Shown piece by piece: positions 1 through 8,517 of a stretch of DNA of 64,000 nucleotides; position 1 is the stretch's first letter, and each line of letters begins with the position of its first letter. The notes beneath the pieces are model-generated. The model was not told the origin of the DNA. It worked only from the letters and a program-made list of their open reading frames with translations, and made no database searches. Location of the stretch: positions 62,001 through 126,000 of the forward strand of contig CAWKNX010000016.1 in the NCBI GenBank assembly GCA_963851085.1, in the 5' to 3' direction. Source of the DNA: DATFVJ01 sp963851085. Its GTDB lineage: Bacteria; Actinomycetota; Actinomycetes; Streptosporangiales; Streptosporangiaceae. A program made the translations under genes and the position numbers.

Positions 1-241
1 AGCGGCCTTCTCGCTCGCCCTCCCGCCGCACCGGCTTGGCCCCGGCCCGGCGCATCCGCTCCTCGATCTCGTCGACGATGGCACGGACCTGGCGGTCGTT
101 ACGTGCCGAGCAGAGCAGGAAAGCGTCGGTGATGACGAGCTGCTCGCTCACGTCGTAGCCGATGATGGCGTTGGCGAGCTTGTCCGCGGCGGCCTCGGCG
201 GCGATCCGCATCAGCTCCACTGTGTGCGTTGTGGCGGTCAC
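1..241 (-). CDS. rsfS: Ribosomal silencing factor RsfS (3' end cut by window)
   Basis: Reading leftward from a GTG at 241, the frame gives a start of V-T-A-T-T-H-T-V-E-L followed by the RsfS/Iojap core: ADKLANAIIGYDVSEQLVI, then TDAFLLCSARNDRQVRAIVD and EIEERM. The family binds ribosomal protein uL14 and blocks 50S-30S joining in starvation or stationary phase. A strong AGGAGGAAG ribosome-binding site lies about 9 bases before the GTG, which fixes the start. The C-terminal third lies beyond the window edge. It follows nadD by 76 bases in the same direction, the usual actinobacterial nadD-rsfS pairing. Identification is from recognised family sequence. Confidence 0.93.
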   Translation of the reverse strand, partial: MTATTHTVELMRIAAEAAADKLANAIIGYDVSEQLVITDAFLLCSARNDRQVRAIVDEIEERMRRAGAKPVRREGEREGR

Positions 242-317
242 GATATGCTGTCTTCCTCCTTACCCGGAGGCGCCCCCCGCTGACCAGGTGAAGCGCCAGT
301 CTTCAAGCATGTACCCA

Positions 318-1022
318 TCAGTCGCCCCGGTACAGCCGGCGTTTGGCTATGTACTGGACGATCCCGTCGGGTACCAGGTACCAGATCGGCTCGCCCGCGC
401 GGACCCGCTCGCGGCACGCGGTCGACGAGATTGCGAGGGCCGGAATCTCGATCAGGCTCGCCTGCCCCTCAGGAAGGCCGTCGCCGGACAGCCGGTGACC
501 CGGACGTGTACAGCCTACGAAGTGCGCGAGGGTGAGCAGTTCATCCGCGTCCCGCCACGAGATCAGCCGGGCGAGCGCGTCGGCACCCGTGATGAAGAAG
601 AACTCCGCCTCGGGACCGCGCACCATCCGAAGATCACGCAAGGTGTCGATCGTATAGGTGGGGCCTGGCCGGTCGATGTCCACCCGGCTGACCGAGAAGC
701 GCGGGTTCGACGCGGTGGCGATCACGGTCATCAGGTACCGGTCCTCGGCCGGCGCCACGTCGCGCTGCTCCTTCTCCCAGGGCTGCCCGGTCGGCACGAA
801 CACGACCTCATCGAGCGAGAACCCATGCGCCACCTCGCTCGCCGCGACGAGGTGACCGTGATGGATCGGATCGAACGTACCGCCCATGATCCCGACCCGG
901 TTGACCGCGTTGCCGCCCCATCGCGCCCGCACCGCGGCGGCGGACTGCGGGCCGCCTGGGGCCGCCGGCTGCTCCACGGCACGCGCTGCGCCGCGGTCGC
1001 CTCGTGCCGTACCTGCCCTCAT
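318..1022 (-). CDS. nadD: Nicotinate-nucleotide adenylyltransferase NadD
   Basis: NadD transfers AMP from ATP to nicotinate mononucleotide in NAD synthesis. The nucleotidyltransferase motif GIMGGTFDPIHHGHL is near residue 45, with an SSTACRERV segment near the C-terminus matching the family ISSTxIR motif. From the MGGTFD methionine the domain is about 189 residues, normal for the family. The N-terminal 45 residues of this 234-residue frame are low-complexity and have no clear ribosome-binding site, so translation may start later, for example at the in-frame GTG at 932. proA, usually just upstream of nadD in actinobacteria, is absent; an acyl-CoA-ligase-like gene sits there instead. Confidence 0.9.
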   Translation of the reverse strand: MRAGTARGDRGAARAVEQPAAPGGPQSAAAVRARWGGNAVNRVGIMGGTFDPIHHGHLVAASEVAHGFSLDEVVFVPTGQPWEKEQRDVAPAEDRYLMTVIATASNPRFSVSRVDIDRPGPTYTIDTLRDLRMVRGPEAEFFFITGADALARLISWRDADELLTLAHFVGCTRPGHRLSGDGLPEGQASLIEIPALAISSTACRERVRAGEPIWYLVPDGIVQYIAKRRLYRGD

Positions 1023-1109
1023 GCGACAGGACCATAGCGCGCGCGTCTGACAGACTGCCGCGCGCTCAGGACGACGGCGGTCTGGCTTGGCGTGCGGGCC
1101 GGCACGAGG

Positions 1110-2459
1110 TTAGCGTTCCGCCAGGCCGGGCAGCGGCGGCTCGCCCCGCGCCCACATGACCACCCGCACCGCCTTGCCCACCTCGGTCCGCGGCACGGTC
1201 CCGGCCGCAAACACCCGGACCCGCGCGCGCACCCCGAGTTCCGCACGGACGGCGGACTCCAGCTCGCTGGCGAGTGGGTCGGCAGGCTCGGGCCCGGCCG
1301 CGTGAGCCGTCAGGGATTCAACGGCGACAATCAGATCCTTAACGGCGGTGCGGGCATCCACGATCAGCAGGTAGTGCGGCGATACCCGGCCGTCGGCGAG
1401 CAGCACGCGCTCCACCTGCGCCGGGTAGATGTTCACGCCGCGGACGACGAGCATGTCGTCACTGCGGCCGCTCACCTTCGTCATCCGGATCAGGGTCCGG
1501 CCGCAGGCGCAGGCGCCACGGCGCAGTGCCGCGATGTCACCGCTGCGGTACCGCAGCAGCGGCAGCGCCTGCTTCGTGAGCGTGCTGAACACAAGCTCAC
1601 CAGGCGTCCCGTCCGGCACAGGCTCACCGCTTTGCGGGTCGACCGCCTCGACAAAGAAATGGTCCTCGTTGACATGCAGGCCGTCGGCTGCCACCAGGCA
1701 CTCCGCCGCCACTCCCGGGCCGATCACCTCGGACAGGCCGTAGATGTCGAGTGCGCGCAGGCCAAGCAGGTCCTGGATGCGTACGCGCATCGGCTCGCTC
1801 CACGGCTCCGCGCCGAACAGCCCTGCCCTCAGGCCGATCTCGCCCGGTGCCACCCCTGCCTCCGCGAACGCCTCGCCAAGGCGGATGGCATATGAGGGCG
1901 TGCAGGTCAGGATGTCAGGCCGCAGGTCGCGCAGGAGCGTGAGCTGGCGGGCGGTCATCCCGCCGGAGATTGGCACGACCGTGGCGCCAAGCCGGATGCC
2001 CCCCTGATGGATGCCGAGGCCCCCGGTGAAGAGCCCGTAACCGTAAGCATTGTGGATGATGCTCGCGGACGTCGCGCCCGCCGCGGCGAGCGCGCGCGCA
2101 CACATCTGGGACCACAGGTCGAGGTCTCCCCTGGTGTAGGAGACGAGGGTCGGGCGCCCGCCCGTGCCACTCGACCCGTGCACGGCCACGACTTCCTCGC
2201 GTGGGACAGCGAGCATGCCGAACGGGTAGGTGTCCCACAGATCCTGCTTCCACGTGAAAGGAACGCCGGGCAGGCTGTCGGGCGTGACGTCGCTTCCCCG
2301 CGTCACCCCCGCAGCCTTGAGCCGGTCGGCCTGAACGCCTCCAGCCGCGATCAGCCGGTCGACCATGGCGCTGAGCCGTGCGGTCTGCACAGCCGCGCGT
2401 TCGGCCTCGGGCATCGTTTCCGCGGCCCTGTCGAAGATAGGGATGTCACCTTGGCCCAT
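1110..2459 (-). CDS. Phenylacetate-CoA ligase-like AMP-forming enzyme
   Basis: A 449-residue member of the ANL adenylate-forming superfamily, closest to PaaK/F390-synthetase-type ligases, which activate an aryl or small carboxylic acid with ATP and load it onto CoA. The phosphate-binding loop GSSGTGGRPTLVSYTRGD lies near residue 95. A PELVFSTL-like strand (GELVFSTL) and LLRYRSGDIAAL, the acyl-ligase core, come near residue 290, followed by the hinge SGRSDDMLVVRGVNIYP. Start at 2459 is chosen because GGAGG lies 8 bases upstream; a longer frame begins at 2510. The substrate cannot be read from sequence. Only 22 bases separate its start from the divergent M48 peptidase, so the two promoters must overlap. 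Confidence 0.85.
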   Translation of the reverse strand: MGQGDIPIFDRAAETMPEAERAAVQTARLSAMVDRLIAAGGVQADRLKAAGVTRGSDVTPDSLPGVPFTWKQDLWDTYPFGMLAVPREEVVAVHGSSGTGGRPTLVSYTRGDLDLWSQMCARALAAAGATSASIIHNAYGYGLFTGGLGIHQGGIRLGATVVPISGGMTARQLTLLRDLRPDILTCTPSYAIRLGEAFAEAGVAPGEIGLRAGLFGAEPWSEPMRVRIQDLLGLRALDIYGLSEVIGPGVAAECLVAADGLHVNEDHFFVEAVDPQSGEPVPDGTPGELVFSTLTKQALPLLRYRSGDIAALRRGACACGRTLIRMTKVSGRSDDMLVVRGVNIYPAQVERVLLADGRVSPHYLLIVDARTAVKDLIVAVESLTAHAAGPEPADPLASELESAVRAELGVRARVRVFAAGTVPRTEVGKAVRVVMWARGEPPLPGLAER

Positions 2460-2481
2460 TGACGTCCTCCGGGGGATTAGC

Positions 2482-3528
2482 ATGCGGAGCATGACCTCAG
2501 AAACGGGCAATGTGCCCGCCCGAGCTCGCGTGCGGCTGCCCGGGATCTCGTCGCGTGCCTACGAGCATCCCGCTGATCGCTCGGCCCTGACCGCTATGCG
2601 CAAGCTCACCGGATTCGACGTCTTGCTCCGGCGCCTTGCCGGGCTATTCTCAGACCGTAGCCTCCGGCTCATGTTCCTGGCCAGCGGCGTGCGCGTATCT
2701 GAGCGGCAGTTCCCGCATATCCACGACATGGTGCGGGACGGTGCCTATGTGCTGGACCTGCCCACGCTGCCCGAGCTTTTCGTTACCCAGAACCCCCTGG
2801 TGAACGCGATGGCGCTCGGCACGGACCGTCCGTTCATCGTGATCACGACCGGCATGGTCGATCTCTACGACGCGGAGGAACTGCGCTTCGCGATCGGCCA
2901 CGAACTCGGCCACGTGCTTTCCGGGCACACGGTCTACCGGACCATGCTCTTCCACCTGATCAACCTCGTACGGCGGATCGCCTGGATACCGTTCGCCTAC
3001 GTGGGGCTCCGGCCGATCATCTGGGCGCTCGAGGAGTGGTACCGCAAGTCGGAACTGTCCTGCGACCGGGCCGGGCTCCTGGCCGGCCAGGACGTCGACG
3101 CCGCGCGGCGGGCGATGATGAAGATGGCGGGCGGCGCGCAGATGTCCGAACTGAACGCCGATGCCTTCCACGAGCAGGCGCACGAATACGACGCCGTGCC
3201 TGACGTGCGCGACGGGCTGCTCAAGCTGCTGCAACTGCAGGGCAACACCCATCCGTTCGCGGTCGTACGTTTCGCGGAAGTCGACCGATGGGCCACCGAC
3301 GGAAGCTACGAGCGGATCCTGGACGGGGACTACCCGCGGCGCAGCAACGACGGCGACGCTTCCGTGACCGAGGACATGAAAGATGCGGCGCGCTCGTATC
3401 AAGAATCCTGGAACCGCACCGCGGATCCGCTGATGGGCCTGGTGCGCGGCATGACGGAAGGCGCGATGGGCGCGAGCGAGCGGCTCTTCGGGCGGTTCGG
3501 CAGCCGCGGCGGCGACACCCAGAACTGA
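2482..3528 (+). CDS. M48 family zinc metallopeptidase
   Basis: About 348 residues. The zinc motif HELGH sits in FAIGHELGHVLSGH, with the downstream glutamate ligand in KSELSCDRAGLLAG, the M48 (HtpX/Ste24) pattern. A hydrophobic stretch between the two (MLFHLINLVRRIAWIPFAYVG, split here for length) suggests membrane association. The C-terminal 60 residues are polar and flexible. ATG at 2482 or 2491 are both possible; a GGGGG tract lies 7 bases before 2482. Such proteins are found in many actinobacteria and are presumed to degrade membrane or envelope proteins; the substrate is unknown. It is transcribed divergently from the adjacent ligase. Confidence 0.85.
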   Translation: MRSMTSETGNVPARARVRLPGISSRAYEHPADRSALTAMRKLTGFDVLLRRLAGLFSDRSLRLMFLASGVRVSERQFPHIHDMVRDGAYVLDLPTLPELFVTQNPLVNAMALGTDRPFIVITTGMVDLYDAEELRFAIGHELGHVLSGHTVYRTMLFHLINLVRRIAWIPFAYVGLRPIIWALEEWYRKSELSCDRAGLLAGQDVDAARRAMMKMAGGAQMSELNADAFHEQAHEYDAVPDVRDGLLKLLQLQGNTHPFAVVRFAEVDRWATDGSYERILDGDYPRRSNDGDASVTEDMKDAARSYQESWNRTADPLMGLVRGMTEGAMGASERLFGRFGSRGGDTQN

Positions 3529-3539
3529 CCGCGACGCGG

Positions 3540-4110
3540 TTTGCTCACGCGCCGCCGTGTTCCGTGGCGCCGTGGTCCGTGGCGCCGTGGTCCGGTGGCG
3601 CCGCGTTCCGTGGCGCCGCGTTCGAGGCGCCGCGTTCGAGGGCCGTGTTCATGCCGCCGTGTTCCGTGGCGCCGCGTTCGTAGCGCCGCGTTCGTAGCGC
3701 CGCGTTCGTAGCGCCGCGTTCGTAGCGCCGTGTTCGGTGTTGATGGCGCCGTGTTCATGCACGGCGCCTTCGTAACGCCGCGTTCCGTGTTCATGCGTCG
3801 TGTCCGTAGCGCCGCGTCCGTAGCGCCGTGTTCGTAGCGTCGTGTTCGGTGTTGATGGCGCCGTGTTCATGCGCGGCGCCTTCGTAACGCCGCGTTCCGT
3901 GTTCATGCGTCGTGTCCGTAGCGCCGTGTCCGTAGCGCCGTGTTCGTAGCGCCGTGTTCGGTGTTGATGGCGCCGTGTTCATGCGCGGCGCCTTCGTAAC
4001 GCCGCGTTCCGCGTTCATGCGTCGTGTCCGTCGCGCCGCGTTCATGGCACTGCGTTCCGCGTTCATGGTCACGCGTTCTGTGTTCGTGGTGCCGTGTTTA
4101 TACCCGGCGC
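3540..4110. repeat. Degenerate tandem repeat with 112-bp higher-order unit
   Basis: After the M48 stop the sequence consists of variants of a 15-16 base word like GCGCCGCGTTCGTAGC. Within this, a longer block beginning TGTTCGGTGT recurs at 3731, 3843 and 3955, giving a 112-bp higher-order unit in three nearly identical copies. Several long open frames cross the array on both strands, but their translations are pure Arg/Thr/Gly repeats and I do not accept them as genes. Confidence 0.85.
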
Positions 4111-4199
4111 ATTCGCAGCGTCCTGTTTCATCGGCGGGTGTTTCATTGCGCGCGAAGCGTTCGTCGCACCGAGTTCCGTCACCCCGAGCTGCGAGTCCA

Positions 4200-4248
4200 T
4201 GATCGCGGTAACTTTTCCGCGTATACCGCAGAAAAGTTACCGCGATCA
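4200..4248. repeat. 49-bp imperfect palindrome, copy 1
   Basis: Arms TGATCGCGGTAACTTTTC and GAAAAGTTACCGCGATCA surround a short AT-containing centre. The same palindrome recurs at 15701-15749 and 30749-30797, always between genes. It is a dispersed repetitive extragenic palindrome of unknown function. Confidence 0.85.
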
Positions 4249-4366
4249 CGAAACCGGACGTGGCCGTAGACGTGCGCGCGGTGTCAGCCAGCCCGGAACC
4301 GCGACAAATCGGGCGTGTAATCCGGGGATGGAGAAGCCGTGCCGTGGATGGTCACCAAACGCCCAG

Positions 4367-4657
4367 TCAGTCCGCCGGCAGGGGCGTGGTGAGACCCGCG
4401 AGTGGGTGCAGGTTGATGATCTCTGTCTCGATGAGACCCTCCTGGACAAGTGGCAATGACGCCAGAGCCCGATCGACGGGCGCGTGCGAGTCGTCGAAAA
4501 TAAGAACCGCGCCCGGGCCGCCAGGCGAATAGGCCTCGACGAGGCTTCCATCCGCGTGGAGCCGCTTGAGCGCGGCCATTTCCTCCCCGGCCCGCGGCGC
4601 TATCTCGCGGGCAGGATCCACTCCGGCGCCGGGCCGGCAGATGACCAGAACCTTCAC
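4367..4657 (-). CDS. Small YciI/muconolactone-isomerase-like protein
   Basis: Ninety-six residues from GTG at 4657, beginning VKVLVICRPGAG and ending PLAGLTTPLPAD. The pattern VKVLVI, then EEMAALKRLHADGSLVEAY, then GAVLIFDD and a hydrophobic LPLVQEGLIETEIINLHPL, matches small ferredoxin-like-fold proteins of the muconolactone delta-isomerase/YciI type. Only fold-level assignment is possible; no catalytic function is claimed. The longer frame up to 4762 runs into a perfect hairpin and is unlikely to be coding. It stands alone between repeats, downstream of proB and its hairpin. Confidence 0.6.
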   Translation of the reverse strand: MKVLVICRPGAGVDPAREIAPRAGEEMAALKRLHADGSLVEAYSPGGPGAVLIFDDSHAPVDRALASLPLVQEGLIETEIINLHPLAGLTTPLPAD

Positions 4658-4697
4658 CCGCCCGAACCTACCTTGGGTGCGTTCCCGCCGTCTCCTT

Positions 4698-4755
4698 ACG
4701 ACAGCGATGGCCCATTGCTGCTGCCGGAGTAGCAGCAATGGGCCATCGCTGTCGT
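4698..4755. terminator. Perfect 25-bp stem hairpin
   Basis: Bases 4698-4722 and 4731-4755 are exact reverse complements (arm starts ACGACAGCGATGGCCCATTG) with an 8-base loop. There is no T-tract. It lies downstream of proB and just upstream of the small gene at 4657, so termination of proB transcription or an RNA-processing role is possible. Confidence 0.6.
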
Positions 4756-4821
4756 TGACCATGCCGAGTTGGTGCTCGCCAGGTGACGCCGGCTAACGAG
4801 GCCTGCCCCGGGTGGCGGCTC

Positions 4822-5070
4822 GGGGCGGCCTGGCGGGTCATGCGGGCCAGCGGGGCCTGCCCGGCGGGCGGGCCGGGGCGGCCTGGCGGGTCATGCGGGC
4901 CAGCGGGGCCTGCCCGGCGGGCGGGCCGGGGCGGCCTGGCGGGTCATGCGGGCCAGCGGGGCCTGCCCGGCGGGCGGGCCGGGGCGGCCTGGCGGGTCAT
5001 GCGGGCCAGCGGGGCCTGCCCGGCGGGCGGGCCGGGGCGGCCTGGCGGGTCTCTGCGGGGCCTGGCTAGC
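4822..5070. repeat. 53-bp tandem repeat overlapping the proB 3' end
   Basis: The word GGTCATGCGG recurs at 4836, 4889, 4942 and 4995, with a partial copy at 5048, an exact 53-base period. Because 53 is not a multiple of three, the array is read in a different frame in each copy. The proB stop codon falls inside it. Confidence 0.9.
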
Positions 5071-6257
5071 GCGGGCCTGCCCGGCTGGCGGGTCTTGTCG
5101 GGCTGGCGGGACTGGCGCGCCGTGGCGGGCTGGCGGGGGGTGAGGACGACGAGATCGTCGCGGTGGACGATCTCGCGCTCGTAGCTGGGACCGAGTTCGC
5201 GTGCGAGCCACCGCGTGGAACGGCCCATCAGGTCGGGGATCTCGGCGGCGTCGAAGTTGACGACGCCGCGCGCCACGACGCTGCCTTCTTCGTCGCACAG
5301 GTCCACGGGGTCGCCAGCGTCGAACTGTCCTTCGACCCCCGTCACTCCGGCGGGCAGCAGGGATGTCCGGCGGACCGCGATGGCCTCGACCGCCCCGGCG
5401 TCAAGGGTCAGCCGGCCGCGGCCCGTGGTGGCATGCGCGAGCCAGAGCAGCCGCGTGGCGGGCCGCCGCGCGTCCGGGGCGAAGTACGTGCCGACCGGAT
5501 CACCGGCAAGCGCCGCATCGGCCTCGGCCGCCGCGGCGAGCACCACGGGTATCCCCGCGCCCGTCGCGATGAGCGCCGATTCCACCTTGGTCGCCATCCC
5601 GCCGGTGCCGACACCACGCCCGCCTGGACGGCCCAGCCGGATCCCGTCAAGGTCATGCCTGCCACGCACCTCAGTGATCCGCCTGGAACCCGCGCGGTGC
5701 GGCTCGCCGTCGTAGAGCGCGTCCACGTCGGACAGCAGCACGAGCGCGTCGGCCCTGACGACATGCGCGACGAGCGCTGCGAGCCGGTCGTTGTCGCCGA
5801 ACCTGATCTCCTCGGTCGCGACCGTGTCGTTCTCGTTGACGACCGGCAGCACGCCGAACTCGAGGAGGCGGTCGAAGGTTCGCTGGGCGTTGCGGTAGTG
5901 GGCGCGGCGCATCAAGTCGTCGGCGGTCAGCAGCACCTGTCCCGCCCGCACCCCATGCTTCGCGAAGGCCGCGGTGTATCTGGCGGCAAGCAGAACCTGC
6001 CCGACACTCGCCGCCGCCTGCTGAGTGGCGAGATCACGCGGCCGCCGGCTGAGGCCGAGCGGGGCGAGCCCGGACGCGATCGCACCCGAGGAGACGAGCA
6101 CGAGTTCAGCGCCCGCCGTCGCACGGCCGGCGAGGACGTCGGCGAGCGCGGTGATCCTGTCGTCGTCGATCGCGCCCTCAGCGGTAGTCAGCGAGGACGA
6201 GCCCGCCTTGACCACGACCCTGCGTGCGGCGGCGATCGTCGGCCGCGTGCCCGTCAT
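4944..6257 (-). CDS. proB: Glutamate 5-kinase ProB with repeat-derived tail
   Basis: ProB phosphorylates glutamate in the first step of proline synthesis. The amino-acid-kinase domain is clear: VVVKAGSSSLTT near residue 14, LVSSGAIASGL, NENDTVATEEIRFGDND and GTGGMATKVESA. A PUA domain follows, ending near RDDLVVLTP. After it comes a tail of about 60 Pro/Arg/Ala/Gly residues translated from the 53-bp tandem array, not typical of the family, so the natural stop may have been lost to repeat expansion. The ATG overlaps the obgE stop, indicating translational coupling. The usual downstream partner proA is not present anywhere in the window. Confidence 0.93.
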   Translation of the reverse strand: MTGTRPTIAAARRVVVKAGSSSLTTAEGAIDDDRITALADVLAGRATAGAELVLVSSGAIASGLAPLGLSRRPRDLATQQAAASVGQVLLAARYTAAFAKHGVRAGQVLLTADDLMRRAHYRNAQRTFDRLLEFGVLPVVNENDTVATEEIRFGDNDRLAALVAHVVRADALVLLSDVDALYDGEPHRAGSRRITEVRGRHDLDGIRLGRPGGRGVGTGGMATKVESALIATGAGIPVVLAAAAEADAALAGDPVGTYFAPDARRPATRLLWLAHATTGRGRLTLDAGAVEAIAVRRTSLLPAGVTGVEGQFDAGDPVDLCDEEGSVVARGVVNFDAAEIPDLMGRSTRWLARELGPSYEREIVHRDDLVVLTPRQPATARQSRQPDKTRQPGRPALARPRRDPPGRPGPPAGQAPLARMTRQAAPARPPGRPRWPA

Positions 6258-7639
6258 GGCCGCAGCCTGCGATCCGAACCGCGAGGCCCGAGCCGGGCGG
6301 AACCCTCATCCTCGTCAGCGCCGAAGCCCCATCGCGGCTCCCAGTCGAAGACAACCGCGTCGTCGTCATCGCCGATCATCACCTCGGCACCGGACCGCGC
6401 GCCCGCCTCGGCCAGCGCTTGCTCCACACCCAGGCGCGCCAGTCTGTCGGCGAGATAGCCGACCGCCTCGTCGTTGCCGAAATCGGTCTGCTGTATCCAG
6501 CGGCGCGGCTTCTTACCGCAGACGAAGAAGCTGTTCTCTCCGGTCCGCACCACCTCGAAGCCCGGCTCCCCGAGCGGAACCGGCCGGATGACGTGGCGCG
6601 TGGGCTCCGCTGCGGGCGTGCTCGCGCGAGCCGCCCCGACCAGCCGGGCCATGGCGAACGCCAGGTCGCGCAGCCCAGCGTGCGTCGCGGCGGAGACGGC
6701 GAGTACCTGAATGCCGCGCTCCTCCAGCGCCGGTCGCACCAGATCCGCAAGCTCGCGCGCCTCGGGAACATCGATCTTGTTCAGGACAGCGAGCCGCGGC
6801 CGACCCACCAGGTCGGCCCCTGTTGCGGCCGAATAGGCGGCAAGCTCAGCTTCGAGCGCGTCGAGATCGGAAACCGGGTCTCTCCCTGGTTCTTCGGTTG
6901 CGCAGTCAAGCACGTGGACAAGCACCGAGCACCGTTCGATATGCCGCAGGAACTCCAGGCCGAGCCCTCTGCCCGAGCTCGCACCCGGGATCAGGCCAGG
7001 CACGTCGGCCAGCACGAACTGGGTGTCACCCGCCTCTGCCACGCCGAGGTTGGGCACCAGCGTGGTGAATGGATAGTCCGCGATCTTCGGGCGTGCGGCT
7101 GACATGGCCGCGATCAGCGACGATTTCCCTGCGTTCGGGAAGCCGACGAGGCCGACATCGGCCACCGTCTTGAGTTCGAGCACGATGTCCCGCTGCTCAC
7201 CCGGCTCGCCCTTGAGAGCAAACCCGGGCGCCTTGCGGCGTTGCGAGGCCAGCGCCGCATTACCGAGTCCACCACGGCCGCCCTCGGCCGCGACGCAGCG
7301 CGTGCCCACCCCCACCAGGTCAGCGAGGACGCGGCCGTCCATGGTCTTGACCACGGTGCCGTCCGGCACCGGGAGGACGAGGTCGGCGCCACCCGCGCCA
7401 GTGCGGTTCGAACCCTGACCTGGCCGCCCGCTCGCGGCCTTGCGGTGCGGGCGCCTGTGATAGTCAAGCAGGGTCGCCACGCCGGCCGAGACTTCGAGGA
7501 TGACCGAGCCGCCCCGGCCGCCGTCGCCACCGTCCGGTCCGCCAAGCGGCCGGTATTTCTCGCGGTGAATCGACGTGCATCCGTGGCCGCCGTCCCCCGC
7601 CTTCACGTGGAGGGACACCTCATCAACGAAATCAGGCAT
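6254..7639 (-). CDS. obgE: GTPase Obg/CgtA
   Basis: A 461-residue ribosome-associated GTPase involved in 50S maturation and growth control. The glycine-rich Obg fold fills residues 1-160 (GDGGHGCTSIHREKYRPLGG, GGDGGRGGSVILE). The G domain follows with G1 GFPNAGKSSLIAA, G3 DVPGLIPGAS and G4 NKID. The OCT domain, characteristic of Gram-positive and actinobacterial Obg, occupies the last 100 residues (FEVVRTGENSFFVCG, then RRWIQQTDFGNDEAVGYL). It lies in the conserved rplU-rpmA-obgE-proB cluster, separated from rpmA by a 39-bp repeat array. Confidence 0.97.
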   Translation of the reverse strand: MPDFVDEVSLHVKAGDGGHGCTSIHREKYRPLGGPDGGDGGRGGSVILEVSAGVATLLDYHRRPHRKAASGRPGQGSNRTGAGGADLVLPVPDGTVVKTMDGRVLADLVGVGTRCVAAEGGRGGLGNAALASQRRKAPGFALKGEPGEQRDIVLELKTVADVGLVGFPNAGKSSLIAAMSAARPKIADYPFTTLVPNLGVAEAGDTQFVLADVPGLIPGASSGRGLGLEFLRHIERCSVLVHVLDCATEEPGRDPVSDLDALEAELAAYSAATGADLVGRPRLAVLNKIDVPEARELADLVRPALEERGIQVLAVSAATHAGLRDLAFAMARLVGAARASTPAAEPTRHVIRPVPLGEPGFEVVRTGENSFFVCGKKPRRWIQQTDFGNDEAVGYLADRLARLGVEQALAEAGARSGAEVMIGDDDDAVVFDWEPRWGFGADEDEGSARLGPRGSDRRLRP

Positions 7640-7700
7640 GTCGCGATCCTCACCGGCCGCACTGGAACCGGCACCGCGGGAGAACCCGCTGGCCGTCGGC

Positions 7701-7815
7701 TCTGCCAGCCCCGGGCGACCTCCCGGAACCCCCGAGAGCTCTGCCAGCCCCGGGCGACCTCCCGGAACCCCCGAGAGCTCTGCCAGCCCGGGGCGACCCC
7801 CTGGAACCCCCCGAG
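7701..7815. repeat. 39-bp tandem repeat between rpmA and obgE
   Basis: Three copies beginning TCTGCCAGCCC at 7701, 7740 and 7779; the third has several substitutions. The array fills the rpmA-obgE spacer, an operon-internal position, so it would be present in the mRNA. Confidence 0.9.
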
Positions 7816-7859
7816 ATTTAGGGCTGACTCAGACGGCTGGCGTTCCGGCTGGCTTCGCC

Positions 7860-8156
7860 CTAACGTGCCGCGCGAGCGGTCTCGGCCGGCGCACCATCCG
7901 AACCCGGCTCCTGCACGACGCTCACGGCGCGGCGCCCGCGCCGGTTACCGAATTCCACCAGACCGCTGACCAGGGCGAACAAGGTGTCGTCTTTGCCGCG
8001 ACCGACGCCAGGCCCGGGGTGGAAATGGGTACCGCGCTGGCGTACCAGGATCTGGCCGGGGTGGACAAGCTGGCCGCCGAAACGCTTCACGCCGAGCCGT
8101 TGTGCCGCGGAATCGCGGCCGTTACGACTGGACGACGCGCCCTTCTTGTGTGCCAT
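7860..8156 (-). CDS. rpmA: 50S ribosomal protein bL27
   Basis: Ninety-eight residues beginning MAHKKGASSSRNGRDSAAQR, then LGVKRFGGQLVHPGQILVRQ and RGTHFHPGPGVGRGKDDTLF, the invariant L27 signature. bL27 reaches the peptidyl-transferase centre. The C-terminus is somewhat longer than the usual 84-90 residues and Arg/Ala-rich. It follows rplU with a one-base gap. Confidence 0.97.
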   Translation of the reverse strand: MAHKKGASSSRNGRDSAAQRLGVKRFGGQLVHPGQILVRQRGTHFHPGPGVGRGKDDTLFALVSGLVEFGNRRGRRAVSVVQEPGSDGAPAETARAAR

Positions 8157-8157
8157 C

Positions 8158-8517
8158 TCAGCCCTCGCCTTCCGGTGACGTACTGGCGTCGCTTCCCAGC
8201 GCCCGCTTGCCCGCAGCGATACCGGTGACCTTGAGCTGGGTGTACTGCTGCCGGTGACCGAGCCGACGCTTGTACCCCGACTTGTTCCTGTAATGGATCA
8301 TGTTGATCTTCGGGCCAGCCGCAGCGCCAATGATCTCGGCGGTGACCTGATACTTGCGTACCTCGGCCGGATCGCTGACGACCTTGCCATCATCCACGAC
8401 CAGGAGGGCGGCCAGCGTCACCGTCGAGCCAACTTCACCGGCGAGCTTGTCCACGGTGAGGACGTCGTCCACCGATGCCTTCTCCTGCCTGCCGCCGCAG
8501 CGCACGATCGCGTACAC
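8158..8517 (-). CDS. rplU: 50S ribosomal protein bL21
   Basis: bL21 core VYAIVRCGGRQEKASVDDVL, later KINMIHYRNKSGYKRRLGHR and QQYTQLKVTGI. The start is placed at the GTG of VYAIVRCGGRQ (8517), since homologues start exactly there and GGAGAGAAG lies upstream; the frame remains open to 8565. This gives 119 residues, slightly longer than usual because of an acidic tail after the KVTGI motif. It heads the rplU-rpmA-obgE-proB unit, downstream of rne. Confidence 0.93.
   Translation of the reverse strand: MYAIVRCGGRQEKASVDDVLTVDKLAGEVGSTVTLAALLVVDDGKVVSDPAEVRKYQVTAEIIGAAAGPKINMIHYRNKSGYKRRLGHRQQYTQLKVTGIAAGKRALGSDASTSPEGEG

Noticed and set aside
3399..4249. Arg/Thr-rich minus-strand frames across the 3.5-4.1 kb repeats.
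   Set aside because: They translate the tandem repeat only, change with each 112-bp unit and have no ribosome-binding sites.
5163..6458. Long plus-strand open frame opposite proB/obgE.
   Set aside because: It is the shadow of the genes on the other strand, with repetitive Arg/Gly translation and no family match.
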